From Candidatus Atribacteria bacterium (GTDB lineage: Bacteria > Atribacterota > Atribacteria > Atribacterales > Caldatribacteriaceae), in contig JARRCQ010000098.1 in NCBI GenBank assembly GCA_029982105.1, positions 1 to 6,461 of the forward strand: 6,461 nucleotides of DNA, given 5' to 3'. The notes beneath the pieces are model-generated. The model had not been told where the DNA came from and ran no database searches. It saw only the letters and a program-made list of their open reading frames with translations. Positions within the stretch are counted from its first letter, which is position 1, and each line of letters begins with the position of its first letter. Below, one piece after another: positions 1 to 5,362 of the stretch. A program made the position numbers and the translations under genes.

Positions 1-79
1 CAATTCCTTGAGCTCCCCCAGTAACTAAAGCTACTTTCCCTGATAGAGAAAAATCGGTACTGAAATTTACTCCTTCCAT
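1..79 (-). CDS. Short-chain dehydrogenase/reductase (SDR), N-terminal fragment cut by the window edge
   Basis: Only the first 26 codons are present; the frame is open at the left edge. The fragment has a short polar leader, then a segment reading SLSGKVALVTGGAQGI, which is the first beta strand and the TGxxxGxG nucleotide-binding turn (T20, G21, G25) of a classical SDR NAD(P)-dependent oxidoreductase. The chosen ATG at 79 is preceded by AAAGGTGG (88-95) with an 8-nt spacer, a good Shine-Dalgarno. The gene starts 29 bases after the zinc-dependent dehydrogenase, on the same strand, with no terminator between, so it belongs to the same operon. Known of the family: SDRs of this size class often oxidise polyols or reduce ketoses, and mycobacterial D-threitol dehydrogenase is an SDR. 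Inference: it handles the same imported polyol, or another stereoisomer of it, as its neighbour. The catalytic Ser/Tyr/Lys lie outside the window, so the substrate cannot be read. Confidence 0.85.
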   Translation of the reverse strand, partial: MEGVNFSTDFSLSGKVALVTGGAQGI

Positions 80-108
80 AACTATTACCACCTTTCTAAT
101 TCTTCCCA

Positions 109-1212
109 CTAAGGAATAAGTACAATTTTTATAGAATCTTCGCCCTTTGACACCATCTCAAAGCCTTTCTTAAAGTCCTGGAGAGGTAATTCATGAGTTA
201 TGATTTTATCAGCTTTTATCCTCCCATCGTTTAAAAATCGAATTGCCGATTCGTAAGTGTAAGGACTGAGATGAGCTCCTCGCAAATCTAACTCTTTTCG
301 GTCTCCAATAATACTCCAGTCTACAGTAACCGGGTCATTATAAACGCTAAATTCCACAAATCTTCCCAGTTTCCTAATCATTTGTAATCCCTGAATAGCT
401 CCTGAGGGATGACCACTTGCCTGGATATAAACATCACAACCATATCCATTAGTAAGCGACTTCACTCGAGAGACTACATCTTCTTCTAAAGGATTTAATA
501 CCAAATCTGCCCCATATTCCTTAGCTAGCTGATTACGTTTAGGTTTTATGTCTATAGTAATAAGCATTTTGGGGTTCTTCAACCGAGCAGCTTGCACCAT
601 CCCCAAACCCAAAGCGCCCAATCCAGCAATAACTACCACATCTCTAAACTGTATATCAGCCCTCTCTACTGCATGAATAGCACAGCCCAGTGGCTCTACA
701 TAAGGTGCTACTTTTAAAGGAAATCCCTCTGGAAGTTTATAATTCTTAGCTGTTTTAGGAAGCTTCACATATTCGGCAAAAGCTCCATCAGCCACTTTTC
801 CTTGAAATCCATAAATATTATGAACTTCACACATCCAATATTTTCCTTCTAAACAAAACATACATTTTCCACAAGGAACAATTTGCTCTGAAACTGCCCA
901 ATCTCCTAATTTAAGGCCATACTTTTCTCCTGCCCCTTCACCTAAAGCGACTACCTGACCATAGAATTCGTGCCCGGGAATAAAGGGAGCTTTTATCCAA
1001 GCTGGTTGTCCTTCTCCACCCCAGAAAGAAGGCGCTCCATGATATCCTTTTACGTCTCCTGCGCATATTCCGCAACCACCAACTTTAAGGAGCACTTCTC
1101 CTTCCCCAATTTCCGGTACATCGACTTCTTCAAGCCGATAATCTCCAGGGTGATAAGCTACTACCGCTTTCATTTTTTTGGGAACACCATCGATTTTTTC
1201 TAAGTAAGACAT
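109..1212 (-). CDS. Zinc-dependent medium-chain alcohol/polyol dehydrogenase, erythritol/L-threitol dehydrogenase-like
   Basis: This is a cytoplasmic NAD(P)-dependent dehydrogenase of the MDR superfamily. Numbering from the ATG at 1218, the catalytic zinc ligands are C52 (in GICAGD), H83-E84 (PGHEF) and E175 (VEPLG). The structural zinc site is C116, C119, C122 and C130. The Rossmann turn is G199-x-G201-xx-G204, and D223 at the end of the next strand favours NAD over NADP. Full length is 367 residues from the preferred start at 1212, normal for the family. Segments such as YHGAPSFWG, SEQIVPC and VTVDWSIIGD closely recall, from memory, mycobacterial erythritol/L-threitol dehydrogenase (EltD), which makes erythrulose; a sorbitol- or threonine-dehydrogenase-like role is the alternative. 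The ATG at 1218 would add two residues, but it lies only 3 nt from the AAGGAGG at 1222-1228, whereas the ATG at 1212 is 9 nt away. The gene follows the second ATPase almost without a gap and is probably co-translated with it. Confidence 0.9.
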   Translation of the reverse strand: MSYLEKIDGVPKKMKAVVAYHPGDYRLEEVDVPEIGEGEVLLKVGGCGICAGDVKGYHGAPSFWGGEGQPAWIKAPFIPGHEFYGQVVALGEGAGEKYGLKLGDWAVSEQIVPCGKCMFCLEGKYWMCEVHNIYGFQGKVADGAFAEYVKLPKTAKNYKLPEGFPLKVAPYVEPLGCAIHAVERADIQFRDVVVIAGLGALGLGMVQAARLKNPKMLITIDIKPKRNQLAKEYGADLVLNPLEEDVVSRVKSLTNGYGCDVYIQASGHPSGAIQGLQMIRKLGRFVEFSVYNDPVTVDWSIIGDRKELDLRGAHLSPYTYESAIRFLNDGRIKADKIITHELPLQDFKKGFEMVSKGEDSIKIVLIP

Positions 1213-1221
1213 TACCATGCG

Positions 1222-1228
1222 CCTCCTT
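1222..1228 (-). promoter_or_regulatory. Shine-Dalgarno AAGGAGG overlapping the upstream stop codon
   Basis: The TAA stop of the second ATPase gene (1227-1229) shares its last two bases with AAGGAGG. Two in-frame ATGs follow, at 1218 (3-nt spacer) and 1212 (9-nt spacer); the second has the normal spacing and is the likelier start. Overlap of stop and ribosome binding site suggests that ribosomes finishing the ATPase restart on the dehydrogenase. Confidence 0.75.
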
Positions 1229-2351
1229 ATTTTCTAATTACTTTTCCAGTTAAAGCATTAAAAATATGAGCTTTTTCTTTGCCAAAAGAAACTAATGTCA
1301 AATCGCCTTCTTTTTCAGAAGATAAGCCAGGCACTTCAATCAAAATTTGCTGCCCATCTATATCCACTGTTACTACCGAGGACTCTCCCAAGTGTTCTAC
1401 ACTAAAAACATGAGCCTTCAGAGAATAACCATCACTAATACTTGAACCTACTATCATATCAGCTGGCCTAACTCCCAAAGTCCAGCTATTTTTAGGGTTA
1501 TTTTCTTTGCTCATTATCTGAGCTATGTCTGAATCAACTTCAAATCGGAACTGGGAAAACTGGAGATAAAAATGATCTTTGTCTTTCATAAGTGAGCAGG
1601 GAAGAAAATTCATAGGAGGTTCTCCAATAAAACCAGCCACAAAAAGGTTAGCCGGTTTTTGGTAAAGGTCTTCAGGCGTACCTACCTGCTGTATTTCTCC
1701 TAAGTTCATAACCACTACTTTATCAGCCATACTGAGTGCCTCTAACTGGTCATGAGTAACATATATCACAGTTAAACCCCATTCTCTCTGAACTCGTTTA
1801 AGGTCAATCCTTAACCTGGCCTTCAGCTGAGCATCAAGATGAGATATAGGCTCATCCATAAGGGTAACTTGAGCATCCTCTCTAACCAGTGCTCGAGCCA
1901 AGGAAACTCTCTGTTGTTCCCCACCGCTTAATTTAGCAGGCCTAAAACTCAAAATATCTTGAATTTCTAATAATTCAGATACTTCCTTGATCCTCTCTCT
2001 TATCCTGTCCTCTGACCAATTTCTCGCCCGAAGAGGGAAAGCAATATTTTCATATATAGTCATAGGTGGATACAGAGCATAAGATTCAAATGACATAGCC
2101 AACATTCTATCCTTGGGTAAAAGATCGTTAACCCGCTTCTCTCCAATATAGATATCTCCTTGAGAAATTTTTTCTAAGCCCGCTATCATACGTAAGGTAC
2201 TCGTTTTACCACACCCAGAAGGGCCAAGAAGACACAAAAACTCCTTGTCGTTACAAGTAAAAGTAGCATCTTTTACTGCTTCTACCCTCTGGGCAGCACC
2301 TTTTTCTCCCTGATAAAATTTCCATACGTGTTCTACCCTGACTTCAGCCAT
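1227..2351 (-). CDS. ABC importer ATPase, MalK/UgpC type, with intact switch histidine (second of a pair)
   Basis: This is a nucleotide-binding subunit of a carbohydrate-type ABC importer, acting at the cytoplasmic face of the membrane. In the 374 residues I see Walker A GPSGCGKT (43-50), signature LSGGE (141-145), Walker B with catalytic E167 (TLMDE, 163-167), and the switch histidine H200 in YVTHD. A C-terminal TOBE/OB-fold region of about 130 residues starts near NLFVAGFIGEPPMNFL. Two usual residues differ: the Q-loop Gln after SF is E89 (SFESYALYP), and the D-loop reads SHLDA where MalK-type proteins usually have SNLDA. The same two changes occur in the neighbouring ATPase, pointing to a shared subfamily or an old duplication. 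The gene starts 16 bases after that neighbour, with a modest GGTGA at 2356-2360. It probably forms a heterodimer with the neighbour and binds the two permeases through their EAA loops. The family is certain; the transported solute is not. Confidence 0.95.
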   Translation of the reverse strand: MAEVRVEHVWKFYQGEKGAAQRVEAVKDATFTCNDKEFLCLLGPSGCGKTSTLRMIAGLEKISQGDIYIGEKRVNDLLPKDRMLAMSFESYALYPPMTIYENIAFPLRARNWSEDRIRERIKEVSELLEIQDILSFRPAKLSGGEQQRVSLARALVREDAQVTLMDEPISHLDAQLKARLRIDLKRVQREWGLTVIYVTHDQLEALSMADKVVVMNLGEIQQVGTPEDLYQKPANLFVAGFIGEPPMNFLPCSLMKDKDHFYLQFSQFRFEVDSDIAQIMSKENNPKNSWTLGVRPADMIVGSSISDGYSLKAHVFSVEHLGESSVVTVDIDGQQILIEVPGLSSEKEGDLTLVSFGKEKAHIFNALTGKVIRK

Positions 2352-2367
2352 TTTTTCACCATCCCAT

Positions 2368-3492
2368 TTATACCCAAAAGAGATTTATCTTAGATTGTTT
2401 ATCAAAAACCTGTACTTCGTTTTCACCAAAGAAACAACGAACGTGTTCTCCTACTTGAACCTTTGTTTCTGCAGGTAATTGGATAGTAAAGCTCAGGTCT
2501 TGCGGAGTCTGGACAAACACTATTTTTCTTGACCCCCGAAGCTCGGTAAATTTTGCTATTCCATCAACAATGGTACCAGAACCAGGTATAAAATTTTCGT
2601 CACGACTCATTAATATTTTGCTGGGAAAAACACCTAAAACAACTTCACCGATATTCATTTGTTTCACTTTTTCTTCTATCGGTGAAGGCAAGTAGAAAGA
2701 AGTGCCTTTTACTTGCATCAGCATCTTCCCACCATCCACAACTACTTTACCATTGAAATAATTCATAGGAGGGTCACTCACAATCGTCCCCACAAAAGTA
2801 TTGGCTGGCCGATTGTAAATTTCTTCCCAACTACCTACTTGTTGTAAGATTCCTTTATTTAAAATCACAATCCGATCCGCTACAGAAAAAGCTTCAAGAT
2901 AATCAGTGGTGGTATAAAGAGTGGTTACTCCCTTTCTTTGTTGCCATTTTTTAAGCTCTCTCCTCAATCTATGGCGTAACTTAGCATCCAGATGAGCTAT
3001 CGGCTCATCCAATAAAAAAACTTTAGGGTCTCTTATCAGACAACGACCCAAGGCTACTCTTTGACGCTGTCCGCCACTTAGTTCTTTTGGTTTCCTTTCC
3101 AAGAGCATATCTATTTCTAAAAATTGAGCAACTTCCAAAACTTTTTCTTTTACCACCTCTTCAGAAAAAAGACGAGACCTCTTCGGTGCTCGCAGAGGAA
3201 AGGCGATATTTTCAAAAACGGATAAATGAGGATACAAGGCATAGGTTTCAAAAGCCATAGCTACATCTCGATCAGCCGGATCAAAATTGGTAACTGATTC
3301 ATTATCTATTAAAATTTCTCCCGAGGTAACTTCTTCAATTCCAGCAACCATCTTTAGGGTCGAACTCTTTCCCGCTCCTGGAGGACCCAGTAAAACCATT
3401 AATTCTCCACTATTCACTTTAAAAGATAAATTATTTATAGCTATAAGGTCTCCATATTTTTTTACTACATTTTTTAATTCTACATTTACCAT
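2368..3492 (-). CDS. ABC importer ATPase, MalK/UgpC type, lacking the switch histidine (first of a pair)
   Basis: This is the other nucleotide-binding subunit of the importer, also 374 residues. Walker A is GPPGAGKS (36-43, K42), the signature is LSGGQ (138-142), and Walker B is VFLLDE (158-163) with catalytic E163 kept. The H-loop reads YTTTDYLEAF where MalK-type proteins read YVTHDQxEAM, so the switch histidine is T196 (codon ACT, 2905-2907). The Q-loop Gln is E82 (AFETYALYP) and the D-loop is AHLDA. A C-terminal TOBE-like domain follows NTFVGTIVSDPPMNYF. The start ATG has an excellent GGGGGAGG (3500-3507) with a 7-nt spacer, 16 bases after the second permease gene. Loss of the switch histidine usually impairs ATP hydrolysis at the composite site it serves, so I infer a mostly regulatory or structural role beside the His-containing partner. 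Two-ATPase importers are known, for example the rhizobial glycerol transporter GlpSTPQV, but I cannot say this is its orthologue. Confidence 0.95.
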   Translation of the reverse strand: MVNVELKNVVKKYGDLIAINNLSFKVNSGELMVLLGPPGAGKSSTLKMVAGIEEVTSGEILIDNESVTNFDPADRDVAMAFETYALYPHLSVFENIAFPLRAPKRSRLFSEEVVKEKVLEVAQFLEIDMLLERKPKELSGGQRQRVALGRCLIRDPKVFLLDEPIAHLDAKLRHRLRRELKKWQQRKGVTTLYTTTDYLEAFSVADRIVILNKGILQQVGSWEEIYNRPANTFVGTIVSDPPMNYFNGKVVVDGGKMLMQVKGTSFYLPSPIEEKVKQMNIGEVVLGVFPSKILMSRDENFIPGSGTIVDGIAKFTELRGSRKIVFVQTPQDLSFTIQLPAETKVQVGEHVRCFFGENEVQVFDKQSKINLFWV

Positions 3493-3508
3493 AATTTTTC
3501 CTCCCCCA

Positions 3509-4372
3509 TTACCCTTTTACCGCTCCAAAAGTCAAACCACGCACTAAGTATCTCTGTATAAAAATTGCCAAAATCACAGATGGTAAAAGAGTAATAATAG
3601 CTGCTGCCGCCATCTGGCCCCAAAGCACCTGTTCATAGGAAATAAATCCCATAAGTGAAGGAGTAACCGGGCGAGTAGCATCAGAAGACAAAATATAACC
3701 AAACAGAAATTCATTCCAAGCAAAAATAAAGGAAAGAATAGCCGTTGCTGCAATACCCGGAGCAATTAAAGGAAGATCTATCTTACGAAACACTCCCCAC
3801 CAAGAGTAGCCATCAATCCGAGCGGCGTGTTCCAACTCTGCCGGAATATCTTCAAAAAACCCTCTCATCAGCCAAACCGAAAAGGGCAAGGTCAAAAGCT
3901 GGTAAGCAAAAATCATTCCATAATAGGTACCGTAAAACCCTATCCTCCGGAAAATTATAAAAAGAGGGATTATAACAATCAACCCAGGCGCAAAGCGGAA
4001 GCTCAACAAAGTAAAAGCAAAGTTTTCTTTTCCTCTAAAATTATATCTGGCCAAAGAATAAGCAGCAGGAACACCAACTAACATACTTAAAATCACAGCC
4101 CCAGAACACACAATTAGACTATTCAAAAAATATCTTGGAAAATCAGTCTGCACCGTTTCATATTTACCCAACCAAGACTTGCCTAAAAGAACTACCGAAT
4201 AATTTTCCAAAGTAGGATCAAAAACAAATTTGGGAGGATAAGATATAACATCAATAGGAGTTTGGATAGACATATTAAACACCCAATAAAGAGGGAAAAT
4301 TGTCCAAAGCATAATAAGAACTAATCCTACAGCAAAGAGAACTTTCCCCAACGTTAATCTTTCACCATTCAT
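3509..4372 (-). CDS. ABC importer permease, MalG/UgpE type
   Basis: This integral inner-membrane subunit (287 residues) forms half of the translocation pore. Hydrophobic segments lie at about 10-32, 83-108, 119-142, 150-170, 205-228 and 254-273, matching the six-helix MalG topology. The cytoplasmic EAA loop that docks on an ATPase spans about 179-205 (ELEHAARIDGYSWWGVFRKI, then DLPL), with the conserved G188. Further family marks are FAWNEFLFGYIL (217-228) and the C-terminal QRYLVRGLTFGAVKG, almost the classical MalG ending. The start ATG is preceded by GGGAGG (4381-4386) with an 8-nt spacer. It lies 25 bases after the first permease gene and 16 bases before the first ATPase gene, all on one strand. 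The typical MalG architecture supports a carbohydrate-type solute, but nothing in the permease itself fixes which one. Confidence 0.95.
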   Translation of the reverse strand: MNGERLTLGKVLFAVGLVLIMLWTIFPLYWVFNMSIQTPIDVISYPPKFVFDPTLENYSVVLLGKSWLGKYETVQTDFPRYFLNSLIVCSGAVILSMLVGVPAAYSLARYNFRGKENFAFTLLSFRFAPGLIVIIPLFIIFRRIGFYGTYYGMIFAYQLLTLPFSVWLMRGFFEDIPAELEHAARIDGYSWWGVFRKIDLPLIAPGIAATAILSFIFAWNEFLFGYILSSDATRPVTPSLMGFISYEQVLWGQMAAAAIITLLPSVILAIFIQRYLVRGLTFGAVKG

Positions 4373-4397
4373 AAGCTAAACCTCCCTAATATAGCTA

Positions 4398-5300
4398 TCA
4401 ATATCCATGAACTTCACTAACTGCTTTTCTCCATTGACCCACCAAGAAATAGCTTAATACGTAAACAATGGCCCACAATACAACCAAATGAGCAAAAGCA
4501 TAACCCATATTTGTCCATCTGAAGCTATGGTAGTAAGCTTGCACAGAAATGGTCATAGTAGCACTCGCTGGGCCTCCTTTGGTAGCAGCATAGACAATAT
4601 CAAATTGTTTAAGACAATCCATAATCCTAAAGAGTAACACAATTAAAATAACAGGCTTCAAAAGAGGGATAGTTAGTCTTCTAAAGGTGAACCAACTCGA
4701 TACTCCATCTACCGCTGCAGCTTCATAAGGTTCTTTAGGTAAATTCTGCACCCCAGCAAGAAAAATCATACCAGCGAAAGGCATAAAAACATAAGCATCA
4801 ATAAGTATAACAGAAAACAGAGCGCTGCTTGAACCTCCCAACCATTGAGAACCAGGTAAACCTACCAATTGCAAGAGATAGTTAAAAACACCTTGAATAG
4901 GAGCCATCATCAATTTCCACATAATAGCAGCTACGGCAGGAGGCAACATAACAGGCAACAAAAACAATGTTCTCCAAATTTTTTGGCCACGCATACCTAA
5001 ATTTAATAAATAAGCAGAAACAAAACCTATTCCCACTTCAATCGCTACAGCGCCTATAGTAAATAAAATGGTAACCTTAAGAGCGTTCCAAAATTCAGGA
5101 TCTTTGGCTAATTTTATATAATTACCAAAACCAATAAAATTACTGGTACCAGACGTTAAATTAAAATCGGTGAAGGACATAACCACTGAATAACCAAAGG
5201 GAATAAGAATACCTGCTGTTAAAATAAAGGCAGGCATAAACAATAGCCACGCTATATTTTTACTCCAAAAACTCCGCGTAGATCTTAACTCCATTGACAA
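4398..5300 (-). CDS. ABC importer permease, MalF/UgpA type, probable TTG start
   Basis: This integral membrane subunit (300 residues) pairs with the MalG-type permease to form the pore. Hydrophobic segments lie at about 17-42, 73-99, 109-131, 160-184, 212-227 and 265-288: six helices, the short UgpA-like form without the large periplasmic loop of enteric MalF. The EAA loop is at about 193-216 (EAAAVDGVSSWFTFRRLTIP), and TKGGPASATMTISVQAYYHSF (240-260) is the usual sequence before the last helix. The reading frame opens with TTG at 5300, with an in-frame ATG two codons later at 5294. AGAGGTGA (5307-5314) is 6 nt from the TTG and 12 nt from the ATG, which favours TTG; the proteins differ by only two residues. 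A strong palindrome lies just upstream, between this gene and the binding-protein gene. Confidence 0.95.
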   Translation of the reverse strand: MSMELRSTRSFWSKNIAWLLFMPAFILTAGILIPFGYSVVMSFTDFNLTSGTSNFIGFGNYIKLAKDPEFWNALKVTILFTIGAVAIEVGIGFVSAYLLNLGMRGQKIWRTLFLLPVMLPPAVAAIMWKLMMAPIQGVFNYLLQLVGLPGSQWLGGSSSALFSVILIDAYVFMPFAGMIFLAGVQNLPKEPYEAAAVDGVSSWFTFRRLTIPLLKPVILIVLLFRIMDCLKQFDIVYAATKGGPASATMTISVQAYYHSFRWTNMGYAFAHLVVLWAIVYVLSYFLVGQWRKAVSEVHGY

Positions 5301-5306
5301 ATTTGT

Positions 5307-5314
5307 TCACCTCT
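5307..5314 (-). promoter_or_regulatory. Shine-Dalgarno AGAGGTGA that decides a TTG start
   Basis: The spacing is 6 nt to the TTG at 5300 and 12 nt to the in-frame ATG at 5294. The first is within the usual range and the second is long. The site lies 11 bases downstream, in the transcribed direction, of the 24-bp palindrome, so the hairpin could influence access to it. Confidence 0.65.
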
Positions 5315-5325
5315 TTTCACTAGTA

Positions 5326-5349
5326 GGGAGCGGAAAGCTTTCCGCTCCC
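5326..5349 (-). repeat. Perfect 24-bp palindrome, predicted mRNA hairpin between binding-protein and permease genes
   Basis: The half-site GGGAGCGGAAAG is followed directly by its exact reverse complement; the centre contains AAGCTT. In RNA this can form about a 10-bp GC-rich stem closed by a 4-nt AGCU loop. It occupies much of the 62-base gap after the binding-protein stop codon (5363-5365) and before the permease ribosome binding site. No run of T follows the stem on the minus strand (the next bases read CTACTAGTGAAAAG), so it is not a classical intrinsic terminator. Hairpins at this position in other importer operons, such as malE-malF of enteric bacteria, protect the upstream mRNA and keep the binding protein in excess; I infer the same role here. 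A protein-binding operator is possible, because the DNA is also a perfect dyad. Confidence 0.8.
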
Positions 5350-5362
5350 CAAATATTAACAA

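Noticed and set aside
2368..3492. First ATPase as a decaying pseudogene
   Set aside because: Apart from the switch histidine, Walker A, signature, Walker B and the TOBE-like region are intact. The length equals its partner's and the ribosome binding site is strong, so it looks maintained.
3287..3547. Plus-strand open frame of 86 codons across the start of the first ATPase gene
   Set aside because: It lies antisense to the well-supported Walker A and Q-loop coding region, shows no recognisable domain, and is explained as a shadow of the minus-strand gene.
3574..3765. Minus-strand 63-codon Leu/Phe-rich frame that looks like a small membrane protein
   Set aside because: It is an alternative frame of the permease gene, whose own frame carries the MalG-type C-terminus. 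Its hydrophobicity comes from the same T-rich codons.
3745..4081. Two overlapping plus-strand frames rich in Lys, Arg and Ser inside the second permease gene
   Set aside because: The composition is what the reverse complement of a hydrophobic membrane-protein gene gives. They conflict with the EAA loop and helix coding on the minus strand.
5326..5349. Intrinsic transcription terminator at the palindrome
   Set aside because: No T-run follows on either strand (CTACTAGTG on the minus side, CAAATATTAAC on the plus side), and the permease gene continues directly on the same strand. It is kept as a stabilising or processing hairpin.
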